64,000 nucleotides of DNA from Afipia birgiae 34632 (lineage in GTDB: Bacteria; Pseudomonadota; Alphaproteobacteria; Rhizobiales; Xanthobacteraceae): NCBI RefSeq assembly GCF_000308295.2, contig NZ_HG326654.1, positions 615,009-679,008 of the forward strand, given 5' to 3'. The stretch's first letter is position 1, and each line of letters opens with the position of its first letter. Made by a program: the position numbers and the translations under genes. The notes under the pieces are model-generated. The model was not told the DNA's origin. It was given only the letters and a program-made list of their open reading frames with translations, and did not search any database. Shown one piece after another: positions 52,161-61,523 of this stretch.

Positions 52161-53324
52161 ATGACACATCAAGAGCAAGATTTTTCCGACATCCGCGAAT
52201 CCGTTGCAAAGCTTTGCGCGCAATTCCCCGGCGAGTACTGGCGCAAGCTGGACCGCGAGATGGCATATCCGAAGGAATTCGTTCAGGCGCTGATCGACGC
52301 CGGTTACCTCTCGGTGCTGATCCCGGAAGAGTACGGCGGCTCTGGCTTGAAGCTTTCGGCGGCCGCCGCGATCCTTGAGGAAATCCAGCGCGCCGGCTGC
52401 AACGGCGGCGCCACCCACGCCCAGATGTACACCATGGGCACGCTGCTGCGGCACGGCAGCGAAGCACAGAAGTCCAAGTGGCTGCCGCGGATTGCCAGCG
52501 GCGAATTGCGGTTGCAGGCTTTCGGCGTCACGGAACCGACCAGCGGCACCGACACATCGTCGCTCAAGACTTTTGCAAAGCGTGAAGGCGACCGCTACGT
52601 GGTCAACGGCCAGAAGATCTGGACCAGCCGCGCCGAATATTCCGACCTGATGATTTTGCTGGCGCGCACCACGCCGAAGGAACAGACCGCCAAGCGCACC
52701 GATGGCCTGTCCGTTTTCATTGTGGACATGCAGGAAGCGAAGAAGGCCGGCGGACTGACCATCCGGCCGATCCGCACCATGATGAACCACGCCACCACGG
52801 AAGTGTTCTTCGACAACATGAAAGTGCCCGCCGAAAACCTGATCGGCGAGGAAGGCAAGGGCTTCCGCTATATCCTGTCCGGCATGAATGCGGAGCGCAT
52901 TCTGATCGCGTCGGAATGTGTCGGCGACGCCAAGTGGTTCATCAAGAAGGCCAGCGACTACGCCAAGGAGCGTACCGTCTTCGGCCGACCGATCGGCCAG
53001 AACCAGGGTATCCAGTTTCCGATCGCCAAGTCCTACGCCAACATGCGCGCTGCCGAACTGATGGTGAGGGAAGCCACCCGGCTCTATGAGGCAGGCAAGG
53101 ACTGCGGCGCGGAGGCCAACATGGCCAAGATGCTCGCCGCCGATGCGTCGTTCGAGGCCGCCAACGCCTGCATTCAGACCCATGGCGGTTTCGGCTTCGC
53201 CGAAGAGTACGACGTCGAGCGGAAATTCCGCGAGACGAGGCTTTATTCGGTCGCGCCTATATCGACCAACCTGATCCTGTCGCATCTTTCCGAGCACGTG
53301 CTCGGCATGCCGCGTTCGTATTGA
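52161..53324 (+). CDS. Acyl-CoA dehydrogenase family protein
   Basis: A 387-residue FAD-dependent dehydrogenase. Features: [62 protein letters not shown], and the end HGGFGFAEEYDVERKFRETRLYSVAPISTNL. The FAD loop has TEPTSGTDTSS instead of the SEPGAGSD of the isovaleryl enzyme, so it is a different subfamily, possibly acting on longer or unusual acyl-CoAs. It is 9 bases upstream of the CoA-transferase gene. Confidence 0.88.
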   Translation: MTHQEQDFSDIRESVAKLCAQFPGEYWRKLDREMAYPKEFVQALIDAGYLSVLIPEEYGGSGLKLSAAAAILEEIQRAGCNGGATHAQMYTMGTLLRHGSEAQKSKWLPRIASGELRLQAFGVTEPTSGTDTSSLKTFAKREGDRYVVNGQKIWTSRAEYSDLMILLARTTPKEQTAKRTDGLSVFIVDMQEAKKAGGLTIRPIRTMMNHATTEVFFDNMKVPAENLIGEEGKGFRYILSGMNAERILIASECVGDAKWFIKKASDYAKERTVFGRPIGQNQGIQFPIAKSYANMRAAELMVREATRLYEAGKDCGAEANMAKMLAADASFEAANACIQTHGGFGFAEEYDVERKFRETRLYSVAPISTNLILSHLSEHVLGMPRSY

Positions 53325-53333
53325 GAGACGCCG

Positions 53334-54458
53334 ATGCTGCCGCTTGAAGGACTAACCGTCGTTGCCGTCGAGCAGGCGGTTGCCGCCCCGTTCTGTACGT
53401 CGCGTCTGGCAGATGCGGGAGCGAACGTCATCAAGATCGAGCGGCCGGAAGGCGACTTCGCTCGTGATTATGATGCCGCTGCGAAAGGCCAGAGCAGCTA
53501 TTTCGTCTGGCTCAATCGCGGCAAGAAATCCGTCGTGATCGATCTGGCAACCGACGACGGGCGCCAATCTCTCGAGAAGCTGATCGCCAGCGCCGACGTG
53601 CTTGTGCAGAATCTCAAACCCGGCTCGATGGACAAGCTCGGATTTTCCCGCGAGCGGTTGCTGAAGGACTATCCCGCGCTGGTCTCCTGCACCATCAGCG
53701 GTTACGGCGACGACGGCCCCTATGCCCGCCGCAAGGCGTACGATCTTCTGATCCAGGCGGAGTCGGGATTGTGCTCCGTGACCGGCGGGCCCGAAGCGCC
53801 TTCGCGTGTCGGCGTGTCGATTGTCGACGTCGCAACGGGCGCCGCCGCCCATGCCGCCATTCTCGAAGCGCTGATCGCGCGCGGGCGAACCGGCAAGGGC
53901 CGGGACATCCGCATCTCGATGTTCGACGTGATGGCCGACTGGCTCACCGTGCCGCTGCTGAATGCCGAGAACGGCAACCCGCCGAAGCGCATGGGTTTGG
54001 CGCACCCGTCGGTCGCGCCCTACGGCGTATTTCACTCCAAGGACAACAACGAAATCCTCATCTCGATCCAGAGCGAGCGTGAATGGAAGGTTTTCTGCGC
54101 CAAGGTGATCGGCATGCCGGATCTTCCGAACGATCCGCGCTTCGGCAGCATGGTGGAGCGGGTCAGAAACCGCAAACTGACCGACGACACGGTTGCCGCT
54201 GCCTTCGCTGAACTGACGCGCGATGAACTCATGAAACGCCTCGCCGAGGCCGACATTGCCTTCGCCGAAGTCAACACGATGGAAAGTCTTTCATCGCATC
54301 CCCATCTGCGCCGCATCGATGTCGATTCACCGAACGGGGTGGTGAGTTATCCCGCGCCGGCAGCGATCATCGTTGGCGAGACACGGACTTACGGGGCGAT
54401 CCCGTCGATCGGCACGCATAGTGTCGAAGCTGCATTGAAGGCGAGCAAGACATCATGA
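53334..54458 (+). CDS. CaiB/BaiF family CoA-transferase
   Basis: A 374-residue type III CoA-transferase. N-terminal features: VEQAVAAPFCTSRLADAGANVIKIERPEGDFAR, WLNRGKKSVVIDL, and the active-site Asp region SIVDVATGAAAHAAILEAL. It would transfer CoA between dicarboxylic or branched acids. It lies directly after the acyl-CoA dehydrogenase and overlaps the hydratase gene by 4 bases (ATGA). The set recalls mesaconyl-CoA or citramalyl-CoA handling, but the exact substrate is inference. Confidence 0.9.
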   Translation: MLPLEGLTVVAVEQAVAAPFCTSRLADAGANVIKIERPEGDFARDYDAAAKGQSSYFVWLNRGKKSVVIDLATDDGRQSLEKLIASADVLVQNLKPGSMDKLGFSRERLLKDYPALVSCTISGYGDDGPYARRKAYDLLIQAESGLCSVTGGPEAPSRVGVSIVDVATGAAAHAAILEALIARGRTGKGRDIRISMFDVMADWLTVPLLNAENGNPPKRMGLAHPSVAPYGVFHSKDNNEILISIQSEREWKVFCAKVIGMPDLPNDPRFGSMVERVRNRKLTDDTVAAAFAELTRDELMKRLAEADIAFAEVNTMESLSSHPHLRRIDVDSPNGVVSYPAPAAIIVGETRTYGAIPSIGTHSVEAALKASKTS

Positions 54459-55306
54459 CCGCAAAACCCGACATCGATCATTTGCGCCAGTGGATCGGCC
54501 GCACCCAGGAAGCGTCCGACGTCATCACCGTTCAACTGGTGAAGGGCCTGCGCGCGACGCTGTTTCTCGACATCGGCAATCCGGTTGAAGGCGACGCGGC
54601 GCCACTCACAACGCACTGGTGCCTTGCGCAGCCGGTCGTGCCGATGAGCGAAATCGGGACGGACGGCCATCCCGCCCGCGGCGGATTTCTGCCGCCAGTG
54701 CCGCTGCCGCGCCGGATGTGGGCCGGCGGCCAGATCGAATTCATCGATCCGCTGCGGGTCGGCGATACGGTCACGCGCGCGTCGCGCATTTCCGACGTGA
54801 CGATGAAGACCGGCAGCACCGGCGCGCTGTGTTTCGTGTCTGTGGACCACACGATCACGACGCCGCGCGGCATCGCCATCCGCGAGCGGCACGATATCGT
54901 CTATCGCGATATGCCCGCGGCAGGCGAAAAGCCCGCCGCATCACCCGCACCTGCCCCGGCGGGAAAGATACGCGAAACTCACATGGCCGATCCGGTTTTG
55001 CTGTTTCGTTATTCGGCACTGACCTTCAATGGCCATCGCATTCACTACGACCGCGATTACGTCACCAGGGTCGAGTTCTACCCCGGCCTGATCGTGCACG
55101 GGCCGTTGCAGGCGTCGCTGCTGATCGAATTCGCCGCACGCCAGCGCGGCGGCAAGGCGCCCGCGAAGTTTGTCTATCGCGGCGTCAATCCGCTGTTCGA
55201 CGGCGCGGAATTCAGCGTCAACGGCAACGAGATGGACGGCGGGCTGGAGGTCTGGACCGCGAACGCTGCCGGCGCTCCGACCATGAAGGGTACAGCGAAC
55301 TGGTAG
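54455..55306 (+). CDS. MaoC-like / FAS1-type dehydratase (mesaconyl-C4-CoA hydratase-like)
   Basis: A 283-residue double hot-dog hydratase. The N-terminal half carries LPRRMWAGGQIEFIDPLRVGDTV. The C-terminal half has YSALTFNGHRIHYDRDY and VEFYPGLIVHGPLQASLL, the MaoC/HTD2 catalytic region with Asp/His. In related clusters such a protein hydrates mesaconyl-C4-CoA. It is coupled to the CoA-transferase by an ATGA overlap. Substrate is not proven. Confidence 0.85.
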   Translation: MTAKPDIDHLRQWIGRTQEASDVITVQLVKGLRATLFLDIGNPVEGDAAPLTTHWCLAQPVVPMSEIGTDGHPARGGFLPPVPLPRRMWAGGQIEFIDPLRVGDTVTRASRISDVTMKTGSTGALCFVSVDHTITTPRGIAIRERHDIVYRDMPAAGEKPAASPAPAPAGKIRETHMADPVLLFRYSALTFNGHRIHYDRDYVTRVEFYPGLIVHGPLQASLLIEFAARQRGGKAPAKFVYRGVNPLFDGAEFSVNGNEMDGGLEVWTANAAGAPTMKGTANW

Positions 55307-55314
55307 CGCATGTT

Positions 55315-55394
55315 CGTCATTGCGAGCGAAGCGAAGCAATCCACTCTTGAGGCCTAAGCTGGATTGCTTCGTCGCTCCGCTCCTCGCAATGACG
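55315..55394. repeat. Palindromic repeat, type A copy 2
   Basis: An 80-base palindrome, CGTCATTGCGAGCGAAGCGAAG...GCTCCTCGCAATGACG, with inner AAGCAATCCA / TGGATTGCTTCGTCG arms, directly after the hydratase gene. It is the clearest match to copies 1 and 3. Confidence 0.85.
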
Positions 55395-55414
55395 GTGGAG
55401 AGAGCGCGATAGCC

Positions 55415-56209
55415 CTACTTCTTGAACGCCTCGCGCAGACCGGCCTGAATCTTGGCCATGCCGCCGATCCAGCGATCGTAATTGTCGGTCTTCTTGCGCA
55501 TGTAATCGATCACCTGCGGATGCGGCAGGATCAGGAAGGTTTCGCGGTCGATGCCCTCCAGCGCGGACTTTGCCACATCCTCGGGCATCAGGTTGCCATC
55601 GCTGGATTGCGGACCCTTCGGCAGCCCCTTCAGCATGTTGGTTTCAACCCCCTGCGGGCAGAGGATCGAGACCCGGATGTTGTGCGCCTTGTGTGAAATC
55701 GCGAGGTTTTCCGCAAAGCCCACGGCGGCATGCTTGGTGGTCGAGTAGGCGGCGCTGCCGACCTGCGACAACAGTCCGGCGGCTGAAATCGTGTTGAGGA
55801 AGTATCCGCCGCCCCGCGTCTTCATACGCGGGATCAGATGGCGCGCCGCATAGACATGCGCCATGACGTGGATGGCCCAGCTTCTGGCCCACGGTTCGTC
55901 CGAGGTGCCGCCAGCGTTTTCCGACAGCGGGTCGAACCCGCCGCCGATGCCCGCGTTCGAGCAAAACAGATCGATGGGACCGAACTGCCTTTCTGTTTCC
56001 TCGATAACACGGAGAATGTCGCTCTCCTTGCCGACGTCGCAGGCGAACGATGCGCCGCCGATTGAGTCGGCGACTGTCTTGGCCCGCGCGCCCTCCAGAT
56101 CGGCGACCACGACCTTGGCCGCGCCCTCGCGATGAAAGATTTCACACAGCGCCTGGCCGATGCCATTCGCACCGCCAGTGACGACAACGACTTTTCCAGC
56201 AACTTTCAT
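55415..56209 (-). CDS. SDR family NAD(P)-dependent oxidoreductase
   Basis: A 264-residue short-chain dehydrogenase. TGGANGIG at 11-18, CSNAGIGG, Ser142 (NTISAAG), Tyr155 and Lys159 (YSTTK). It lies between two type A repeats. It could oxidise a hydroxy-acyl or alcohol intermediate of the neighbouring P450/CoA pathway, but it is on the opposite strand. Confidence 0.88.
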   Translation of the reverse strand: MKVAGKVVVVTGGANGIGQALCEIFHREGAAKVVVADLEGARAKTVADSIGGASFACDVGKESDILRVIEETERQFGPIDLFCSNAGIGGGFDPLSENAGGTSDEPWARSWAIHVMAHVYAARHLIPRMKTRGGGYFLNTISAAGLLSQVGSAAYSTTKHAAVGFAENLAISHKAHNIRVSILCPQGVETNMLKGLPKGPQSSDGNLMPEDVAKSALEGIDRETFLILPHPQVIDYMRKKTDNYDRWIGGMAKIQAGLREAFKK

Positions 56210-56254
56210 GTGAAGATTTTAGGCGGGAAACGGCGCCGGATCAATCGACTCAGC

Positions 56255-56337
56255 CGTCATTGCGAGCGGAGCGAAGCAATCCAGTGCAACAAAAGGAGAG
56301 CTGGATTGCTTCGTCGCAAGCGCTCCTCGCAATGACG
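56255..56337. repeat. Palindromic repeat, type A copy 3
   Basis: An 83-base palindrome, CGTCATTGCGAGCGGAGCGAAG...AGCGCTCCTCGCAATGACG, with AAGCAATCCAG / CTGGATTGCTTC arms. It lies between the convergent-side SDR gene and the hemolysin III gene end. Confidence 0.85.
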
Positions 56338-56347
56338 AAGTAAACCC

Positions 56348-57049
56348 TCAGGCCGCGACCAGAACCATGTCGAGTACCGCCGTATAGTGCAATGCGGCGG
56401 CGAGCAGCACGAAGGAATGCCAGATCGCATTCTGAAACCGCAGCCGCTCCCAGGCATGGAAGATCACGCCGAGCGAATAGATCAGCCCGCCCGCCGCGAT
56501 GAACCAGAGTGTCGAGGTCGGCAGCGAGGCCACAAGGCTGTCATAGGCGATGACGCCACTCCATCCCATGGCAAGGTAGAGCCCGACCGAGAGACGATCG
56601 AACCGCCCGGGAAGGAAAATCTTGAGCGCGATGCCCGCTGCCGCGACCGACCAGACGCCGATCAGCAGCACGGTCGACATGAAACGGTCGTGCATCTGCG
56701 CCAGGAACGGCGTGTAGGTGGCCGCGATCAGAATATAGATCGCAGAGTGATCGAACCGGCGCAGCAGCCATTTGGCGGGTGAAACCGGCCACAGATTATA
56801 GGTTGCGGACAGGCCAAGCATCGCAAGCAGCCCGGCGACGTAGACCGATACCGATATGATTTCCTTGGTCGAGGCGTAAAGAGCGGCGGTGACCACGAGG
56901 GCCGTTGCAGCGATCAATCCGAAGGCGATGCCGAGCACATGGACCACACCGTCCGCGATCAGCTCGGCGCGGTCGTAGTCCCAGCGGACCACGCCGCCGT
57001 CCGCGACACGATCATAAGAGCTGAGCTGCTTCAACCGGAAGATCGTCAT
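56348..57049 (-). CDS. Hemolysin III / PAQR family membrane protein
   Basis: This 233-residue protein has about seven membrane helices and the PAQR/HlyIII signatures: ELIADGVVHVLGIAFGL at the start, FDHSAIYILIAATYTPF with the metal-site His and Ser, and FQNAIWHSFVLLAAALHY at the end with the conserved His pairs. These proteins are metal-dependent hydrolase-like membrane proteins; toxic or envelope roles are both proposed. It is divergent from ycjX. Confidence 0.92.
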   Translation of the reverse strand: MTIFRLKQLSSYDRVADGGVVRWDYDRAELIADGVVHVLGIAFGLIAATALVVTAALYASTKEIISVSVYVAGLLAMLGLSATYNLWPVSPAKWLLRRFDHSAIYILIAATYTPFLAQMHDRFMSTVLLIGVWSVAAAGIALKIFLPGRFDRLSVGLYLAMGWSGVIAYDSLVASLPTSTLWFIAAGGLIYSLGVIFHAWERLRFQNAIWHSFVLLAAALHYTAVLDMVLVAA

Positions 57050-57256
57050 GCGGCGCTGTCCGACAGGCGTGTGGCGAATTCGGCGACAGGAGGTAGAATA
57101 GCAGCCGTCAACGCGCCCTGAAAGATCGTGGGATCACGATTCATGTCGGGGCTGAAACTTGAATTTCGTCTGGTAATCTCCAGCTTCATAACACTGTCGT
57201 ATGGCACTTTATTTTGCGTCATTGCCCCCTCAGTCCGATAAAGTCTTGATGGAATT

Positions 57257-58726
57257 ATGGCACCCAGCTTTTCGGACATCGTCGAAGACACCCGCCTCTC
57301 CATTCGCTCCCTGATCGAGTATGGCGAAAGCCTGTTCAACCCCACCGTGCGGCTTGGGGTCACAGGCCTGTCACGCGCGGGCAAGACCGTCTTCATCACC
57401 GCCCTGGTTCATGGCCTGTTGCGGGGCGGCCGCTTTCCGGTGTTCGAGTCTCTGGCGACGGGGCGCATCGCCCGCGCCCGGCTCGAACCGCAACCCGACG
57501 ATGCCGTCCCGCGCTTTGCCTATGAAGGCCACGTCCGCACCTTGATCGGGGACCGGCGCTGGCCTCACTCGACCGTGGATATCAGCGAGCTGCGCCTCGT
57601 GATCGAATATCAACGCCAGAACGCTGCGACGCGCACATTGACGCTCGATCTGGTGGACTATCCGGGCGAATGGCTGCTCGACCTGCCTCTGCTGAACAAG
57701 AGCTATGAGCAGTGGTCGGCGGAAAGCCTCGCGCTGTCCCGCCGCGAACCGCGCGCAAAACTGGCGGCGCAGTGGCACACCCATCTGGCAACTCTCGATG
57801 CGAACGGGCGCGAAGACGAGCAGGCGACGCTGACGGCTGCCAAGCTGTTCACCGACTATCTGCGCGCCTGCCGCGACGAGCGCTTCGCCATGAGCCTGCT
57901 GCCGCCCGGCCGTTTCCTGATGCCGGGCAATCTCGCGGGATCGCCCGCGCTCACCTTCGCACCGCTCGACGTCCGGCAGGATGGCACTGCGCCGGACGGC
58001 TCGCTGTGGGCGATGATGCGGCGACGTTATGAAGCCTACAAGGACGTGGTGGTGCGGCCGTTCTTCCGCGATCACTTCACGCGGCTCGATCGGCAGATCG
58101 TGCTGGTCGATGCACTGGCCGCGTTCAACGCGGGGCCCGAGGCGCTGAAGGATCTCGAAGGCGCGCTGTCCGGCATTCTCGATTGCTTCAACATCGGCCG
58201 CAGCACGTTCCTCAACACGCTTTTCCGTCCGCGCATCGACAAGATCCTGTTCGCCGCCACCAAGGCCGATCATCTGCATCATTCCAGTCACGACCGGCTG
58301 GAAGCGATCCTCAAACGCATGGTCGAGCGCGCCGCCTCGCGGGCGGAATATGCTGGCGCGGGCGTGGATGTGGTCGCGCTCGCCGCCGTGCGCGCCACAA
58401 GAGAGGCACTGGTGCAGCAGGGCCGCGAGAAACTGCCCTCGATCCTCGGCACGCCCGAGGAAGGCGAGATGTCCGGCGACGAAGTCTTCGACGGCGAGAC
58501 GGAGGTGGCGACTTTCCCCGGCGACCTTCCAGCCAAGCTCGATGACCTGTTCAGCGGCGATGGTACGTTCCGCGGCCTGTCCAACACCGCATCCGACCAG
58601 ACGGACTTCCGGTTTCTGCGATTTCGTCCACCCTTGCTCGCCCGCGAGGGTGGCGAAGAGCCCGCCCTGCCCCATATCCGCCTCGACCGTGCGCTTCAGT
58701 TCCTGATCGGAGACAAGCTGCAATGA
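57257..58726 (+). CDS. YcjX family P-loop GTPase-like protein (DUF463)
   Basis: A 489-residue protein with Walker A GLSRAGKTVFITALVHGLL (about residues 37-55), then DLVDYPGEWLLDLPLL as a Walker B-like region and an ATKADHLHHSSH segment resembling the NKxD nucleotide-specificity motif. The family is stress- or phage-shock-associated in enteric bacteria. It overlaps the next gene by 4 bases, the standard ycjX-ycjF pairing. Confidence 0.9.
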   Translation: MAPSFSDIVEDTRLSIRSLIEYGESLFNPTVRLGVTGLSRAGKTVFITALVHGLLRGGRFPVFESLATGRIARARLEPQPDDAVPRFAYEGHVRTLIGDRRWPHSTVDISELRLVIEYQRQNAATRTLTLDLVDYPGEWLLDLPLLNKSYEQWSAESLALSRREPRAKLAAQWHTHLATLDANGREDEQATLTAAKLFTDYLRACRDERFAMSLLPPGRFLMPGNLAGSPALTFAPLDVRQDGTAPDGSLWAMMRRRYEAYKDVVVRPFFRDHFTRLDRQIVLVDALAAFNAGPEALKDLEGALSGILDCFNIGRSTFLNTLFRPRIDKILFAATKADHLHHSSHDRLEAILKRMVERAASRAEYAGAGVDVVALAAVRATREALVQQGREKLPSILGTPEEGEMSGDEVFDGETEVATFPGDLPAKLDDLFSGDGTFRGLSNTASDQTDFRFLRFRPPLLAREGGEEPALPHIRLDRALQFLIGDKLQ

Positions 58727-59766
58727 GCGACAAGCCGCATCACCGCAAGCCGGCGGCGTTCAAGCTCGACGATCCCCGCGTTATCCTGATGGATGCCGAG
58801 GATGATCCCTCACGCCCGGCGCGCGGCAAGGTCCACATCACACCGGAAGCCGACCCCGCGCAGCTTCCCGTTGTCATCGACGAGCCTGCCGTACCAGCCC
58901 GCAAGGGCTTCGGCTGGGGAGGCGTGTTCTGGACGGCGCTCGGCGGACTGGTGGTGCTCGGCCTTGGCCTCGGCATCTCCAACCTGGTCGAGGACCTGTT
59001 CAACCGCAGCGCCAGCTTGGGCTATATCGGGCTTGTGTTTGCCATCCTCGCCGTGGTGGCGCTGGTGGTTATCATCGCGCGCGAAGTGCTGAGCCTTGCG
59101 CGGCTGGAAACCATCGAGAAGCTGCATGCGCGGGCGAATGCCGTGCTTCTGAACGACGACCGCAAGGAAAGCGACGCCATCGTCCGCGACCTGCTCAAGG
59201 TTGCGCACGACAATCCGAAGCTCGCTCGCGCCCGCGCCGCGCTTGAAGAACATGGCCGCGACATCATCGACGGCGCAGACATGGTGCGGCTTGCGGAACG
59301 CGAGTTGATGACGCCGCTCGATCAGGAAGCGCGGCGGCTGGTGTCCAGCGCTGCGCAGCGCGTGTCCCTCGTCACTGCGGTCAGTCCGGGCGCGGTGATC
59401 GACATGCTGTTCGTGTTCGCAGCGGCGCTGCGGCTCGTGCGGCAACTGGCGCGGCTCTATGGCGGGCGGCCCGGCATGCTCGGCATGATCCGGCTGATGC
59501 GCCACGTGATTGCGCATCTGGCGCTGACCGGCGGCATGGCCGCCAGCGACAGCCTGATCCAGCAGATGCTCGGGCATGGCATCACCGCGAAGCTGTCGGC
59601 GAAACTCGGCGAAGGCTTGCTCAACGGGCTGCTCACCGCGCGGCTCGGCCTTGCGGCCATCGACGTGACGCGGCCGCTGCCGTTTGAAGCGCTGCCGCGC
59701 CCGGTGCTGTCCGACCTCGCCAAGGACCTGCTCCGCCGCGCCGGAGGCGACGATCAGAAATCCTGA
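58723..59766 (+). CDS. YcjF family membrane protein (TIGR01620)
   Basis: A 347-residue protein with a hydrophilic N-terminus, two membrane helices at about 65-90 and 103-125, and a C-terminal DUF697-type region (VTAVSPGAVIDMLFVFAAALRLVRQLARLYGGRPG). It follows ycjX with an ATGA overlap. Function unknown; probably a membrane partner of the YcjX GTPase. Confidence 0.9.
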   Translation: MSDKPHHRKPAAFKLDDPRVILMDAEDDPSRPARGKVHITPEADPAQLPVVIDEPAVPARKGFGWGGVFWTALGGLVVLGLGLGISNLVEDLFNRSASLGYIGLVFAILAVVALVVIIAREVLSLARLETIEKLHARANAVLLNDDRKESDAIVRDLLKVAHDNPKLARARAALEEHGRDIIDGADMVRLAERELMTPLDQEARRLVSSAAQRVSLVTAVSPGAVIDMLFVFAAALRLVRQLARLYGGRPGMLGMIRLMRHVIAHLALTGGMAASDSLIQQMLGHGITAKLSAKLGEGLLNGLLTARLGLAAIDVTRPLPFEALPRPVLSDLAKDLLRRAGGDDQKS

Positions 59767-59775
59767 GCGCAGTTA

Positions 59776-61341
59776 TCAGTTCAAGAGCCGCCATTTATAG
59801 AACGGCGAGTCCGCAGGCGGTGACAGGTCGGGCGTCCATCCCGTGATGGTCTTGAACGCGAAGGGCTCAATCACCACGCCACGCCATGTCCGATCCGCCT
59901 GTCCAACAAGCCGTAACACCGCCGGCGTTTTTGTCTCGATCACATTGCCATGGTTCGGCGCGCTGTCGACGTAGAGTCCGATACCGGATTTCATCGCCGC
60001 GCTTGATGAATCCCGAAAGCCGATGAAACGGCTTCTCTCGTTGACCTGCACAACGGGGATGCTGTCCTTGAGATGCCAGCGCAGCTCCGCGTAGATCCGG
60101 TAATCGAGCGTCGCGATCCACGTTGCGCCCACCTGATCCGCCGTCGCCTTCGCCCGTCTGGCGATCTCGCCGTAACCGGCTTCCTTCGCTATCGGGTCCT
60201 TGGTCGCGGCGAACGCGAAACTGCTGACCGCGTAATAATAGAAAATCGCGACGTTCAGCACGATACCCAGTGCAATCGCGGCCTTCGCCCATGGCTCAGC
60301 GGTGCGATAGATCCAGCTTGAGCGCCTTTCTTTTTCGATCTCGGCAAGGTTGATCGCCGCAGCGGCAAAGGCGAACGGCCAGATCAGCATCGGCCAGGTG
60401 TCGCCGATCCGCAGCGACAGCGACTTCCATAGAAAATAGGAAAACGGCACCAAAGCACAGGTCGAGATCAGAATGAATGCCGGATCTCGCCGCCGATAGC
60501 CCCGCCATGCCAGTATCATTGTTCCTGCCAGCGCCACCGGAAACAGGATCGGGCCGACCAGCGCAAACTGAAGCCCGAGGAAATCGCCGACGGTTCGCGC
60601 CGAGATGCCATGGTCCGCCCCGGCGCGGATGAACTGGAATTTGAACGATGCCCAGTCGTGCTGCCAGTTCCAGATCAACACCGGCGAAAACACCGCCAGT
60701 GCGATAACGACCGCCGTCCATGGATAAGGACTTCGTAGCCAGCGCCAACGCCACGTCGGCACCAGCATGAACGCCAGGATGGCCGGCGCGAAGAATATGG
60801 CCGTGTACTTCGACAGCAACGCCAGCCCGCCAAACAACCCGGCAGCCAGCCACCAGCGGCCATCGTTGCTTTGCGTCAGCCGTACCAGCGACCAGACCAT
60901 GGCCAGCGAAAACGGGATCAACGCGACGTCGGGCAAAATGCGCGACGCGAACAAGCCGTATTCGGGAGCCGCGAGCGGCATCAGCACCGCGAGAACGACC
61001 GCGCGGCGGTCGCGCGTCAGCCGCCAGACGATGTCCGCCAGAAGCGCCAGCGCGATCCACATCGCAGCCAATCCGCCGAACCGCGCGCCGAAATTGGTAT
61101 CCCCGAAGATCGCGGTGCCGATGCGTACGACCCACGCGATCATCGGCGGATGATCAAGGTAGGACAGCACGTTTTCCTTCGAGAGCGTCCAGTAATAGGC
61201 CTCGTCCGTGCGCAGGTCGGCTGTCGCGGCATAGACCACCTGCAATGTCACAAGAACGGCAATCGCGATGACTGCGGCAAGCATGGCGCGCGAGGTCAGA
61301 CGGTGCTCTCCTGCGATGCCGGTAATGACGGACTTCTCCAT
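59776..61341 (-). CDS. Glycosyltransferase family 39 / ArnT-like membrane protein
   Basis: A 521-residue integral membrane glycosyltransferase using polyprenyl-linked sugars. The first periplasmic loop has TDEAYYWTLSKENVLSYLDHPP with the likely catalytic Asp. About ten membrane helices follow, and a soluble C-terminal domain begins after about residue 380. It would add a sugar to a lipid A, protein or envelope glycan. It is convergent with ycjF. Confidence 0.88.
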   Translation of the reverse strand: MEKSVITGIAGEHRLTSRAMLAAVIAIAVLVTLQVVYAATADLRTDEAYYWTLSKENVLSYLDHPPMIAWVVRIGTAIFGDTNFGARFGGLAAMWIALALLADIVWRLTRDRRAVVLAVLMPLAAPEYGLFASRILPDVALIPFSLAMVWSLVRLTQSNDGRWWLAAGLFGGLALLSKYTAIFFAPAILAFMLVPTWRWRWLRSPYPWTAVVIALAVFSPVLIWNWQHDWASFKFQFIRAGADHGISARTVGDFLGLQFALVGPILFPVALAGTMILAWRGYRRRDPAFILISTCALVPFSYFLWKSLSLRIGDTWPMLIWPFAFAAAAINLAEIEKERRSSWIYRTAEPWAKAAIALGIVLNVAIFYYYAVSSFAFAATKDPIAKEAGYGEIARRAKATADQVGATWIATLDYRIYAELRWHLKDSIPVVQVNERSRFIGFRDSSSAAMKSGIGLYVDSAPNHGNVIETKTPAVLRLVGQADRTWRGVVIEPFAFKTITGWTPDLSPPADSPFYKWRLLN

Positions 61342-61523
61342 GCGGGTAGCTTTTCTGCGACTGCACCGATGAAGTCAAACCGGCCCTCCGGCGATTACTG
61401 CCTAAAAGGCGGAAGCGCGATCGCCCGCCCATGGCGCCGCGACGATAACTTCGTTAGAATTTCAGGGCCTCCGGGCGATCCGGGTGCATCGTGCATCATT
61501 GTTTTCAGTCGAGCCTTTACTGC

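Noticed and set aside
57371..58723. Minus-strand open frame opposite ycjX
   Set aside because: Antisense artefact; the plus-strand Walker motifs explain the region.
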